Shown here in pieces: positions 11,201 through 25,086 of a stretch of 64,000 nucleotides of DNA. Where the stretch lies: positions 39,726,305 to 39,790,304 of the forward strand of contig OY855908.1 of the NCBI GenBank assembly GCA_963693305.1, read 5' to 3'. Under the pieces are notes generated by a model that saw only the letters and a list, made by a program, of their open reading frames with translations, was not told where the DNA came from and did not search any database. Made by a program: the position numbers and the translations under genes. The stretch is from Meandrina meandrites. Lineage: Eukaryota > Cnidaria > Anthozoa > Scleractinia > Meandrinidae. The stretch's first letter is position 1, and each line of letters opens with the position of its first letter.

Positions 11201-14200
11201 GTTCAAAACGCGTTTTTTCAACTTTCCCCATCGGGGCGAAGCGAAAAAACAGCCTTGTTATCGAATTTTACAATTTCGGTTTCATGCCACCATTTTGGGT
11301 GGGCTTTTCCAAGTAGCGGAAAAAGCCGGGTTCACGAAATTGGTCCAATTGCGTTCAAAATGCGTTTTGTTAAATTTCCCCATCGGGGGGAAACGAAAAA
11401 ACACCATTGGGATCGAATTTTACAATTTCGGTTTCATGCCACCATTTTGGGTGGGCTTTTCCAAGCAGCGCAAAACGCTGGGGTAACGAAGGTCGTCGAA
11501 TTCCGTTCAAAACGCGTTTTTTCAACTTTCCCCATCGGGGCGAAGCGAAAAAACAGCCTTGGGATCGAATTTTACAATTTCGGTTTCATGCCACCATTTT
11601 GGGTGGGCTTTTCCAAGCAGCGCAAAACGCTGGGGTAACGAAGGTCGTCGAATTCCGTTCAAAACGCGTTTTTTCAACTTTCCCCATCGGGGCGAAGCGA
11701 AAAAACAGCCTTGGGATCGAATTTTACAATTTCGGTTTCATGCCACCATTTTGGGTGGGCTTTTCCAAGCAGCGCAAAACGCTGGGGTAACGAAGGTCGT
11801 CGAATTCCGTTCAAAACGCGTTTTTTCAACTTTCCCCATCGGGGCGAAGCGAAAAAACAGCCTTGTTATCGAATTTTACAATTTCGGTTTCATGCCACCA
11901 TTTTGGGTGGGCTTTTCCAAGTAGCGGAAAAAGCCGGGTTCACGAAATTGGTCCAATTGCGTTCAAAATGCGTTTTGTTAAATTTCCCCATCGGGGGGAA
12001 ACGAAAAAACACCATTGGGATCGAATTTTACAATTTCGGTTTCATGCCACCATTTTGGGTGGGCTTTTCCAAGCAGCGCAAAACGCTGGGGTAACGAAGG
12101 TCGTCGAATTCCGTTCAAAACGCGTTTTTTCAACTTTCCCCATCGGGGCGAAGCGAAAAAACAGCCTTGGGATCGAATTTTACAATTTCGGTTTCATGCC
12201 ACCATTTTGGGTGGGCTTTTCCAAGCAGCGCAAAACGCTGGGGTAACGAAGGTCGTCGAATTCCGTTCAAAACGCGTTTTTTCAACTTTCCCCATCGGGG
12301 CGAAGCGAAAAAACAGCCTTGTTATCGAATTTTACAATTTCGGTTTCATGCCACCATTTTGGGTGGGCTTTTCCAAGTAGCGGAAAAAGCCGGGTTCACG
12401 AAATTGGTCCAATTGCGTTCAAAACGCGTTTTGTTAAATTTCCCCATCGGGGGGAAACGAAAAAACACCATTGGGATCGAATTTTACAATTTCGGTTTCA
12501 TGCCACCATTTTGGGTGGGCTTTTCCAAGCAGCGCAAAACGCTGGGGTAACGAAGGTCGTCGAATTCCGTTCAAAACGCGTTTTTTCAACTTTCCCCATC
12601 GGGGCGAAGCGAAAAAACAGCCTTGGGATCGAATTTTACAATTTCGGTTTCATGCCACCATTTTGGGTGGGCTTTTCCAAGCAGCGCAAAACGCTGGGGT
12701 AACGAAGGTCGTCGAATTCCGTTCAAAACGCGTTTTTTCAACTTTCCCCATCGGGGCGAAGCGAAAAAACAGCCTTGTTATCGAATTTTACAATTTCGGT
12801 TTCATGCCACCATTTTGGGTGGGCTTTTCCAAGTAGCGGAAAAAGCCGGGTTCACGAAATTGGTCCAATTGCGTTCAAAATGCGTTTTGTTAAATTTCCC
12901 CATCGGGGGGAAACGAAAAAACACCATTGGGATCGAATTTTACAATTTCGGTTTCATGCCACCATTTTGGGTGGGCTTTTCCAAGCAGCGCAAAACGCTG
13001 GGGTAACGAAGGTCGTCGAATTCCGTTCAAAACGCGTTTTTTCAACTTTCCCCATCGGGGCGAAGCGAAAAAACAGCCTTGGGATCGAATTTTACAATTT
13101 CGGTTTCATGCCACCATTTTGGGTGGGCTTTTCCAAGCAGCGCAAAACGCTGGGGTAACGAAGGTCGTCGAATTCCGTTCAAAACGCGTTTTTTCAACTT
13201 TCCCCATCGGGGCGAAGCGAAAAAACAGCCTTGTTATCGAATTTTACAATTTCGGTTTCATGCCACCATTTTGGGTGGGCTTTTCCAAGTAGCGGAAAAA
13301 GCCGGGTTCACGAAATTGGTCCAATTGCGTTCAAAACGCGTTTTGTTAAATTTCCCCATCGGGGGGAAACGAAAAAACACCATTGGGATCGAATTTTACA
13401 ATTTCGGTTTCATGCCACCATTTTGGGTGGGCTTTTCCAAGCAGCGCAAAACGCTGGGGTAACGAAGGTCGTCGAATTCCGTTCAAAACGCGTTTTTTCA
13501 ACTTTCCCCATCGGGGCGAAGCGAAAAAACAGCCTTGGGATCGAATTTTACAATTTCGGTTTCATGCCACCATTTTGGGTGGGCTTTTCCAAGCAGCGCA
13601 AAACGCTGGGGTAACGAAGGTCGTCGAATTCCGTTCAAAACGCGTTTTTTCAACTTTCCCCATCGGGGCGAAGCGAAAAAACAGCCTTGGGATCGAATTT
13701 TACAATTTCGGTTTCATGCCACCATTTTGGGTGGGCTTTTCCAAGCAGCGCAAAACGCTGGGGTAACGAAGGTCGTCGAATTCCGTTCAAAACGCGTTTT
13801 TTCAACTTTCCCCATCGGGGCGAAGCGAAAAAACAGCCTTGTTATCGAATTTTACAATTTCGGTTTCATGCCACCATTTTGGGTGGGCTTTTCCAAGTAG
13901 CGGAAAAAGCCGGGTTCACGAAATTGGTCCAATTGCGTTCAAAATGCGTTTTGTTAAATTTCCCCATCGGGGGGAAACGAAAAAACACCATTGGGATCGA
14001 ATTTTACAATTTCGGTTTCATGCCACCATTTTGGGTGGGCTTTTCCAAGCAGCGCAAAACGCTGGGGTAACGAAGGTCGTCGAATTCCGTTCAAAACGCG
14101 TTTTTTCAACTTTCCCCATCGGGGCGAAGCGAAAAAACAGCCTTGGGATCGAATTTTACAATTTCGGTTTCATGCCACCATTTTGGGTGGGCTTTTCCAA

Positions 14201-17200
14201 GCAGCGCAAAACGCTGGGGTAACGAAGGTCGTCGAATTCCGTTCAAAACGCGTTTTTTCAACTTTCCCCATCGGGGCGAAGCGAAAAAACAGCCTTGTTA
14301 TCGAATTTTACAATTTCGGTTTCATGCCACCATTTTGGGTGGGCTTTTCCAAGTAGCGGAAAAAGCCGGGTTCACGAAATTGGTCCAATTGCGTTCAAAA
14401 CGCGTTTTGTTAAATTTCCCCATCGGGGGGAAACGAAAAAACACCATTGGGATCGAATTTTACAATTTCGGTTTCATGCCACCATTTTGGGTGGGCTTTT
14501 CCAAGCAGCGCAAAACGCTGGGGTAACGAAGGTCGTCGAATTCCGTTCAAAACGCGTTTTTTCAACTTTCCCCATCGGGGCGAAGCGAAAAAACAGCCTT
14601 GGGATCGAATTTTACAATTTCGGTTTCATGCCACCATTTTGGGTGGGCTTTTCCAAGCAGCGCAAAACGCTGGGGTAACGAAGGTCGTCGAATTCCGTTC
14701 AAAACGCGTTTTTTCAACTTTCCCCATCGGGGCGAAGCGAAAAAACAGCCTTGTTATCGAATTTTACAATTTCGGTTTCATGCCACCATTTTGGGTGGGC
14801 TTTTCCAAGTAGCGGAAAAAGCCGGGTTCACGAAATTGGTCCAATTGCGTTCAAAATGCGTTTTGTTAAATTTCCCCATCGGGGGGAAACGAAAAAACAC
14901 CATTGGGATCGAATTTTACAATTTCGGTTTCATGCCACCATTTTGGGTGGGCTTTTCCAAGCAGCGCAAAACGCTGGGGTAACGAAGGTCGTCGAATTCC
15001 GTTCAAAACGCGTTTTTTCAACTTTCCCCATCGGGGCGAAGCGAAAAAACAGCCTTGGGATCGAATTTTACAATTTCGGTTTCATGCCACCATTTTGGGT
15101 GGGCTTTTCCAAGCAGCGCAAAACGCTGGGGTAACGAAGGTCGTCGAATTCCGTTCAAAACGCGTTTTTTCAACTTTCCCCATCGGGGCGAAGCGAAAAA
15201 ACAGCCTTGGGATCGAATTTTACAATTTCGGTTTCATGCCACCATTTTGGGTGGGCTTTTCCAAGCAGCGCAAAACGCTGGGGTAACGAAGGTCGTCGAA
15301 TTCCGTTCAAAACGCGTTTTTTCAACTTTCCCCATCGGGGCGAAGCGAAAAAACAGCCTTGTTATCGAATTTTACAATTTCGGTTTCATGCCACCATTTT
15401 GGGTGGGCTTTTCCAAGTAGCGGAAAAAGCCGGGTTCACGAAATTGGTCCAATTGCGTTCAAAATGCGTTTTGTTAAATTTCCCCATCGGGGGGAAACGA
15501 AAAAACACCATTGGGATCGAATTTTACAATTTCGGTTTCATGCCACCATTTTGGGTGGGCTTTTCCAAGCAGCGCAAAACGCTGGGGTAACGAAGGTCGT
15601 CGAATTCCGTTCAAAACGCGTTTTTTCAACTTTCCCCATCGGGGCGAAGCGAAAAAACAGCCTTGGGATCGAATTTTACAATTTCGGTTTCATGCCACCA
15701 TTTTGGGTGGGCTTTTCCAAGCAGCGCAAAACGCTGGGGTAACGAAGGTCGTCGAATTCCGTTCAAAACGCGTTTTTTCAACTTTCCCCATCGGGGCGAA
15801 GCGAAAAAACAGCCTTGGGATCGAATTTTACAATTTCGGTTTCATGCCACCATTTTGGGTGGGCTTTTCCAAGCAGCGCAAAACGCTGGGGTAACGAAGG
15901 TCGTCGAATTCCGTTCAAAACGCGTTTTTTCAACTTTCCCCATCGGGGCGAAGCGAAAAAACAGCCTTGTTATCGAATTTTACAATTTCGGTTTCATGCC
16001 ACCATTTTGGGTGGGCTTTTCCAAGTAGCGGAAAAAGCCGGGTTCACGAAATTGGTCCAATTGCGTTCAAAACGCGTTTTGTTAAATTTCCCCATCGGGG
16101 GGAAACGAAAAAACACCATTGGGATCGAATTTTACAATTTCGGTTTCATGCCACCATTTTGGGTGGGCTTTTCCAAGCAGCGCAAAACGCTGGGGTAACG
16201 AAGGTCGTCAAATTCCGTTCAAAACGCGTTTTTTCAACTTTCCCCATCGGGGCGAAGCGAAAAAACAGCCTTGGGATCGAATTTTACAATTTCGGTTTCA
16301 TGCCACCATTTTGGGTGGGCTTTTCCAAGCAGCGCAAAACGCTGGGGTAACGAAGGTCGTCGAATTCCGTTCAAAACGCGTTTTTTCAACTTTCCCCATC
16401 GGGGCGAAGCGAAAAAACAGCCTTGTTATCGAATTTTACAATTTCGGTTTCATGCCACCATTTTGGGTGGGCTTTTCCAAGTAGCGGAAAAAGCCGGGTT
16501 CACGAAATTGGTCCAATTGCGTTCAAAATGCGTTTTGTTAAATTTCCCCATCGGGGGGAAACGAAAAAACACCATTGGGATCGAATTTTACAATTTCGGT
16601 TTCATGCCACCATTTTGGGTGGGCTTTTCCAAGCAGCGCAAAACGCTGGGGTAACGAAGGTCGTCGAATTCCGTTCAAAACGCGTTTTTTCAACTTTCCC
16701 CATCGGGGCGAAGCGAAAAAACAGCCTTGGGATCGAATTTTACAATTTCGGTTTCATGCCACCATTTTGGGTGGGCTTTTCCAAGCAGCGCAAAACGCTG
16801 GGGTAACGAAGGTCGTCGAATTCCGTTCAAAACGCGTTTTTTCAACTTTCCCCATCGGGGCGAAGCGAAAAAACAGCCTTGGGATCGAATTTTACAATTT
16901 CGGTTTCATGCCACCATTTTGGGTGGGCTTTTCCAAGCAGCGCAAAACGCTGGGGTAACGAAGGTCGTCGAATTCCGTTCAAAACGCGTTTTTTCAACTT
17001 TCCCCATCGGGGCGAAGCGAAAAAACAGCCTTGTTATCGAATTTTACAATTTCGGTTTCATGCCACCATTTTGGGTGGGCTTTTCCAAGTAGCGGAAAAA
17101 GCCGGGTTCACGAAATTGGTCCAATTGCGTTCAAAACGCGTTTTGTTAAATTTCCCCATCGGGGGGAAACGAAAAAACACCATTGGGATCGAATTTTACA

Positions 17201-19310
17201 ATTTCGGTTTCATGCCACCATTTTGGGTGGGCTTTTCCAAGCAGCGCAAAACGCTGGGGTAACGAAGGTCGTCGAATTCCGTTCAAAACGCGTTTTTTCA
17301 ACTTTCCCCATCGGGGCGAAGCGAAAAAACAGCCTTGGGATCGAATTTTACAATTTCGGTTTCATGCCACCATTTTGGGTGGGCTTTTCCAAGCAGCGCA
17401 AAACGCTGGGGTAACGAAGGTCGTCGAATTCCGTTCAAAACGCGTTTTTTCAACTTTCCCCATCGGGGCGAAGCGAAAAAACAGCCTTGGGATCGAATTT
17501 TACAATTTCGGTTTCATGCCACCATTTTGGGTGGGCTTTTCCAAGCAGCGCAAAACGCTGGGGTAACGAAGGTCGTCGAATTCCGTTCAAAACGCGTTTT
17601 TTCAACTTTCCCCATCGGGGCGAAGCGAAAAAACAGCCTTGGGATCGAATTTTACAATTTCGGTTTCATGCCACCATTTTGGGTGGGCTTTTCCAAGCAG
17701 CGCAAAACGCTGGGGTAACGAAGGTCGTCGAATTCCGTTCAAAACGCGTTTTTTCAACTTTCCCCATCGGGGCGAAGCGAAAAAACAGCCTTGGGATCGA
17801 ATTTTACAATTTCGGTTACATGCCACCATTTTGGGTGGGCTTTTCCAAGCAGCGCAAAACGCTGGGGTAACGAAGGTCGTCAAATTCCGTTCAAAACGCG
17901 TTTTTTCAACTTTCCCCATCGGGGCGAAGCGAAAAAACAGCCTTGGGATCGAATTTTACAATTTCGGTTTCATGCCACCATTTTGGGTGGGCTTTTCCAA
18001 GCAGCGCAAAACGCTGGGGTAACGAAGGTCGTCGAATTCCGTTCAAAACGCGTTTTTTCAACTTTCCCCATCGGGGCGAAGCGAAAAAACAGCCTTGTTA
18101 TCGAATTTTACAATTTTGGTTTCATGCCACCATTTTGGGTGGGCTTTTCCAAGTAGCGGAAAAAGCCGGGTTCACGAAATTGGTCCAATTGCGTTCAAAA
18201 TGCGTTTTGTTAAATTTCCCCATCGGGGGGAAACGAAAAAACACCATTGGGATCGAATTTTACAATTTCGGTTTCATGCCACCATTTTGGGTGGGCTTTT
18301 CCAAGCAGCGCAAAACGCTGGGGTAACGAAGGTCGTCGAATTCCGTTCAAAACGCGTTTTTTCAACTTTCCCCATCGGGGCGAAGCGAAAAAACAGCCTT
18401 GGGATCGAATTTTACAATTTCGGTTTCATGCCACCATTTTGGGTGGGCTTTTCCAAGCAGCGCAAAACGCTGGGGTAACGAAGGTCGTCGAATTCCGTTC
18501 AAAACGCGTTTTTTCAACTTTCCCCATCGGGGCGAAGCGAAAAAACAGCCTTGGGATCGAATTTTACAATTTCGGTTTCATGCCACCATTTTGGGTGGGC
18601 TTTTCCAAGCAGCGCAAAACGCTGGGGTAACGAAGGTCGTCGAATTCCGTTCAAAACGCGTTTTTTCAACTTTCCCCATCGGGGCGAAGCGAAAAAACAG
18701 CCTTGTTATCGAATTTTACAATTTCGGTTTCATGCCACCATTTTGGGTGGGCTTTTCCAAGTAGCGGAAAAAGCCGGGTTCACGAAATTGGTCCAATTGC
18801 GTTCAAAACGCGTTTTGTTAAATTTCCCCATCGGGGGGAAACGAAAAAACACCATTGGGATCGAATTTTACAATTTCGGTTTCATGCCACCATTTTGGGT
18901 GGGCTTTTCCAAGCAGCGCAAAACGCTGGGGTAACGAAGGTCGTCGAATTCCGTTCAAAACGCGTTTTTTCAACTTTCCCCATCGGGGCGAAGCGAAAAA
19001 ACAGCCTTGGGATCGAATTTTACAATTTCGGTTTCATGCCACCATTTTGGGTGGGCTTTTCCAAGCAGCGCAAAACGCTGGGGTAACGAAGGTCGTCGAA
19101 TTCCGTTCAAAACGCGTTTTTTCAACTTTCCCCATCGGGGCGAAGCGAAAAAACAGCCTTGGGATCGAATTTTACAATTTCGGTTTCATGCCACCATTTT
19201 GGGTGGGCTTTTCCAAGCAGCGCAAAACGCTGGGGTAACGAAGGTCGTCGAATTCCGTTCAAAACGCGTTTTTTCAACTTTCCCCATCGGGGGGAAGCGA
19301 AAAAACAGCC

Positions 19311-21438
19311 TTGTTATCGAATTTTACAATTTCGGTTTCATGCCACCATTTTGGGTGGGCTTTTCCAAGTAGCGGAAAAAGCCGGGTTCACGAAATTGGT
19401 CCAATTGCGTTCAAAACGCGTTTTGTTAAATTTCCCCATCGGGGGGAAACGAAAAAACACCATTGGGATCGAATTTTAAAATTTCGGTTTCATGCCACCA
19501 TTTTGGGTGGGCTTTTCCAAGCAGCGCAAAACGCTGGGGTAACGAAGGTCGTCGAATTCCGTTCAAAACGCGTTTTTTCAACTTTCCCCATCGGGGCGAA
19601 GCGAAAAAACAGCCTTGGGATCGAATTTTACAATTTCGGTTTCATGCCACCATTTTGGGTGGGCTTTTCCAAGCAGCGCAAAACGCTGGGGTAACGAAGG
19701 TCGTCGAATTCCGTTCAAAACGCGTTTTTTCAACTTTCCCCATCGGGGCGAAGCGAAAAAACAGCCTTGGGATCGAATTTTACAAGTTCGGTTTCATGCC
19801 ACCATTTTGGGTGGGCTTTTCCAAGCAGGGCAAAACGCTGGGGTAACGAAGGTCGTCGAATTCCGTTCAAAACGCGTTTTTTCAACTTTCCCCATCGGGG
19901 CGAAGCGAAAAAACAGCCTTGTTATCGAATTTTACAATTTCGGTTTCATGCAACCATTTTGGGTGGGCTTTTCCAAGTAGGGGAAAAAGCCGGGTTCACG
20001 AAAGTGGTCCAATTGCGTTCAAAACGCGTTTTGTTAAATTTCCCCATCGGGGGGAAACGAAAAAACACCCTTGGGATCGAATTTTACAATTTCGGTTTCA
20101 TGCCACCATTTTGGGTGGGCTTTTCCAAGCAGCGCAAAACGCTGGGGTAACGAAGGTCGTCGAATTCCGTTCAAAACGCGTTTTTTCAACTTTCCCCATC
20201 GGGGCGAAGCGAAAAAACAGCCTTGGGATCGAATTTTACAATTTCGGTTTCATGCCACCATTTTGGGTGGGCTTTTCCAAGCAGCGCAAAACGCTGGGGT
20301 AACGAAGGTCGTCAAATTCCGTTCAAAACGCGTTTTTTCAACTTTCCCCATCGGGGCGAAGCGAAAAAACAGCCTTGGGATCGAATTTTACAATTTCGGT
20401 TTCATGCCACCATTTTGGGTGGGCTTTTCCAAGTAGCGGAAAAAGCCGGGTTCACGAAATTGGTCCAATTGCGTTCAAAACGCGTTTTGTTAAATTTCCC
20501 CATCGGGGGGAAACGAAAAAACACCATTGGGATCGAATTTTAAAATTTCGGTTTCATGCCACCATTTTGGGTGGGCTTTTCCAAGCAGCGCAAAACGCTG
20601 GGGTAACGAAGGTCGTCGAATTCCGTTCAAAACGCGTTTTTTCAACTTTCCCCATCGGGGCGAAGCGAAAAAACAGCCTTGGGATCGAATTTTACAATTT
20701 CGGTTTCATGCCACCATTTTGGGTGGGCTTTTCCAAGCAGCGCAAAACGCTGGGGTAACGAAGGTCGTCGAATTCCGTTCAAAACGCGTTTTTTCAACTT
20801 TCCCCATCGGGGCGAAGCGAAAAAACAGCCTTGGGATCGAATTTTACAAGTTCGGTTTCATGCCACCATTTTGGGTGGGCTTTTCCAAGCAGGGCAAAAC
20901 GCTGGGGTAACGAAGGTCGTCGAATTCCGTTCAAAACGCGTTTTTTCAACTTTCCCCATCGGGGCGAAGCGAAAAAACAGCCTTGTTATCGAATTTTACA
21001 ATTTCGGTTTCATGCAACCATTTTGGGTGGGCTTTTCCAAGTAGGGGAAAAAGCCGGGTTCACGAAAGTGGTCCAATTGCGTTCAAAACGCGTTTTGTTA
21101 AATTTCCCCATCGGGGGGAAACGAAAAAACACCCTTGGGATCGAATTTTACAATTTCGGTTTCATGCCACCATTTTGGGTGGGCTTTTCCAAGCAGCGCA
21201 AAACGCTGGGGTAACGAAGGTCGTCGAATTCCGTTCAAAACGCGTTTTTTCAACTTTCCCCATCGGGGCGAAGCGAAAAAACAGCCTTGGGATCGAATTT
21301 TACAATTTCGGTTTCATGCCACCATTTTGGGTGGGCTTTTCCAAGCAGCGCAAAACGCTGGGGTAACGAAGGTCGTCAAATTCCGTTCAAAACGCGTTTT
21401 TTCAACTTTCCCCATCGGGGCGAAGCGAAAAAACAGCC
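19311..21438 (+). repeat. Tandem pair of 1,064-bp higher-order units (XYYYXYY)
   Basis: Two successive 7-monomer blocks start at 19,311 and 20,375. Private variants recur at exactly +1,064: TTACAAGTTCGG (about 19,781 and 20,845), CAGGGCAAAACG (about 19,826 and 20,890), GTAGGGGAAAAAGCC (about 19,977 and 21,041) and GTCAAATTCC (about 20,311 and 21,375). The blocks differ at the first X, which starts TTGTTATCG in one and TTGGGATCG in the other. That probably marks the exchange junction. Confidence 0.9.
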
Positions 21439-22654
21439 TTGGGATCGAATTTTACAATTTCGGTTTCATGCCACCATTTTGGGTGGGCTTTTCCAAGCAG
21501 CGCAAAACGCTGGGGTAACGAAGGTCGTCGAATTCCGTTCAAAACGCGTTTTTTCAACTTTCCCCATCGGGGCGAAGCGAAAAAACAGCCTTTTGATCGA
21601 ATTTTACAATTTCGGTTTCATGCCACCATTTTGGGTGGGCTTTTCCAAGCAGCGCAAAACGCTGGGGTAACGAAGGTCGTCGAATTCCGTTCAAAACGCG
21701 TTTTTTCAACTTTCCCCATCGGGGCGAAGCGAAAAAACAGCCTTGTTATCGAATTTTACAATTTCGGTTTCATGCCACCATTTTGGGTGGGCTTTTCCAA
21801 GTAGCGGAAAAAGCCGGGTTCACGAAATTGGTCCAATTGCGTTCAAAATGCGTTTTGTTAAATTTCCCCATCGGGGGGAAACGAAAAAACACCATTGGGA
21901 TCGAATTTTACAATTTCGGTTTCATGCCACCATTTTGGGTGGGCTTTTCCAAGCAGCGCAAAACGCTGGGGTAACGAAGGTCGTCGAATTCCGTTCAAAA
22001 CGCGTTTTTTCAACTTTCCCCATCGGGGCGAAGCGAAAAAACAGCCTTGGGATCGAATTTTACAATTTCGGTTTCATGCCACCATTTTGGGTGGGCTTTT
22101 CCAAGCAGCGCAAAACGCTGGGGTAACGAAGGTCGTCGAATTCCGTTCAAAACGCGTTTTTTCAACTTTCCCCATCGGGGCGAAGCGAAAAAACAGCCTT
22201 GGGATCGAATTTTACAATTTCGGTTTCATGCCACCATTTTGGGTGGGCTTTTCCAAGCAGCGCAAAACGCTGGGGTAACGAAGGTCGTCGAATTCCGTTC
22301 AAAACGCGTTTTTTCAACTTTCCCCATCGGGGGGAAGCGAAAAAACAGCCTTGTTATCGAATTTTACAATTTCGGTTTCATGCCACCATTTTGGGTGGGC
22401 TTTTCCAAGTAGCGGAAAAAGCCGGGTTCACGAAATTGGTCCAATTGCGTTCAAAACGCGTTTTGTTAAATTTCCCCATCGGGGGGAAACGAAAAAACAC
22501 CATTGGGATCGAATTTTAAAATTTCGGTTTCATGCCACCATTTTGGGTGGGCTTTTCCAAGCAGCGCAAAACGCTGGGGTAACGAAGGTCGTCGAATTCC
22601 GTTCAAAACGCGTTTTTTCAACTTTCCCCATCGGGGCGAAGCGAAAAAACAGCC

Positions 22655-25086
22655 TTGGGATCGAATTTTACAATTTCGGTTTCATGCCACCATTTTGGGT
22701 GGGCTTTTCCAAGCAGCGCAAAACGCTGGGGTAACGAAGGTCGTCGAATTCCGTTCAAAACGCGTTTTTTCAACTTTCCCCATCGGGGCGAAGCGAAAAA
22801 ACAGCCTTGGGATCGAATTTTACAATTTCGGTTTCATGCCACCATTTTGGGTGGGCTTTTCCAAGCAGGGCAAAACGCTGGGGTAACGAAGGTCGTCGAA
22901 TTCCGTTCAAAACGCGTTTTTTCAACTTTCCCCATCGGGGCGAAGCGAAAAAACAGCCTTGTTATCGAATTTTACAATTTCGGTTTCATGCAACCATTTT
23001 GGGTGGGCTTTTCCAAGTAGGGGAAAAAGCCGGGTTCACGAAAGTGGTCCAATTGCGTTCAAAACGCGTTTTGTTAAATTTCCCCATCGGGGGGAAACGA
23101 AAAAACACCCTTGGGATCGAATTTTACAATTTCGGTTTCATGCCACCATTTTGGGTGGGCTTTTCCAAGCAGCGCAAAACGCTGGGGTAACGAAGGTCGT
23201 CGAATTCCGTTCAAAACGCGTTTTTTCAACTTTCCCCATCGGGGCGAAGCGAAAAAACAGCCTTGTTATCGAATTTTACAATTTCGGTTTCATGCAACCA
23301 TTTTGGGTGGGCTTTTCCAAGTAGGGGAAAAAGCCGGGTTCACGAAAGTGGTCCAATTGCGTTCAAAACGCGTTTTGTTAAATTTCCCCATCGGGGGGAA
23401 ACGAAAAAACACCCTTGGGATCGAATTTTACAATTTCGGTTTCATGCCACCATTTTGGGTGGGCTTTTCCAAGCAGCGCAAAACGCTGGGGTAACGAAGG
23501 TCGTCGAATTCCGTTCAAAACGCGTTTTTTCAACTTTCCCCATCGGGGCGAAGCGAAAAAACAGCCTTGTTATCGAATTTTACAATTTCGGTTTCATGCA
23601 ACCATTTTGGGTGGGCTTTTCCAAGTAGCGGAAAAAGCCGGGTTCACGAAAGTGGTCCAATTGCGTTCAAAACGCGTTTTCTTAAATTTCCCCATCGGGG
23701 GGAAACGAAAAAACACCCTTGGGATCGAATTTTACAATTTCGGTTTCATGCCACCATTTTGGGTGGGCTTTTCCAAGCAGCGCAAAACGCTGGGGTAACG
23801 AAGGTCGTCGAATTCCGTTCAAAACGCGTTTTTTCAACTTTCCCCATCGGGGCGAAGCGAAAAAACAGCCTTGGGATCGAATTTTACAATTTCGGTTTCA
23901 TGCCACCATTTTGGGTGGGCTTTTCCAAGCAGCGCAAAACGCTGGGGTAACGAAGGTCGTCGAATTCCGTTCAAAACGCGTTTTTTCAACTTTCCCCATC
24001 GGGGCGAAGCGAAAAAACAGCCTTGGGATCGAATTTTACAATTTCGGTTTCATGCCACCATTTTGGGTGGGCTTTTCCAAGCAGGGCAAAACGCTGGGGT
24101 AACGAAGGTCGTCGAATTCCGTTCAAAACGCGTTTTTTCAACTTTCCCCATCGGGGCGAAGCGAAAAAACAGCCTTGTTATCGAATTTTACAATTTCGGT
24201 TTCATGCAACCATTTTGGGTGGGCTTTTCCAAGTAGGGGAAAAAGCCGGGTTCACGAAAGTGGTCCAATTGCGTTCAAAACGCGTTTTGTTAAATTTCCC
24301 CATCGGGGGGAAACGAAAAAACACCCTTGGGATCGAATTTTACAATTTCGGTTTCATGCCACCATTTTGGGTGGGCTTTTCCAAGCAGCGCAAAACGCTG
24401 GGGTAACGAAGGTCGTCGAATTCCGTTCAAAACGCGTTTTTTCAACTTTCCCCATCGGGGCGAAGCGAAAAAACAGCCTTGTTATCGAATTTTACAATTT
24501 CGGTTTCATGCAACCATTTTGGGTGGGCTTTTCCAAGTAGGGGAAAAAGCCGGGTTCACGAAAGTGGTCCAATTGCGTTCAAAACGCGTTTTGTTAAATT
24601 TCCCCATCGGGGGGAAACGAAAAAACACCCTTGGGATCGAATTTTACAATTTCGGTTTCATGCCACCATTTTGGGTGGGCTTTTCCAAGCAGCGCAAAAC
24701 GCTGGGGTAACGAAGGTCGTCGAATTCCGTTCAAAACGCGTTTTTTCAACTTTCCCCATCGGGGCGAAGCGAAAAAACAGCCTTGTTATCGAATTTTACA
24801 ATTTCGGTTTCATGCAACCATTTTGGGTGGGCTTTTCCAAGTAGCGGAAAAAGCCGGGTTCACGAAAGTGGTCCAATTGCGTTCAAAACGCGTTTTCTTA
24901 AATTTCCCCATCGGGGGGAAACGAAAAAACACCCTTGGGATCGAATTTTACAATTTCGGTTTCATGCCACCATTTTGGGTGGGCTTTTCCAAGCAGCGCA
25001 AAACGCTGGGGTAACGAAGGTCGTCGAATTCCGTTCAAAACGCGTTTTTTCAACTTTCCCCATCGGGGCGAAGCGAAAAAACAGCC
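22655..25086 (+). repeat. Tandem pair of 1,216-bp, 8-monomer blocks
   Basis: Blocks 22,655-23,870 and 23,871-25,086 share the same variant order. It runs Y, Y with CAGGGCAAAACG, X with GTAGGGG, Y, X with GTAGGGG, Y, X with TTTTCTTAAATTT, Y. For example, CAGGGC lies at 22,866 and 24,082, exactly 1,216 bp apart. Confidence 0.88.
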
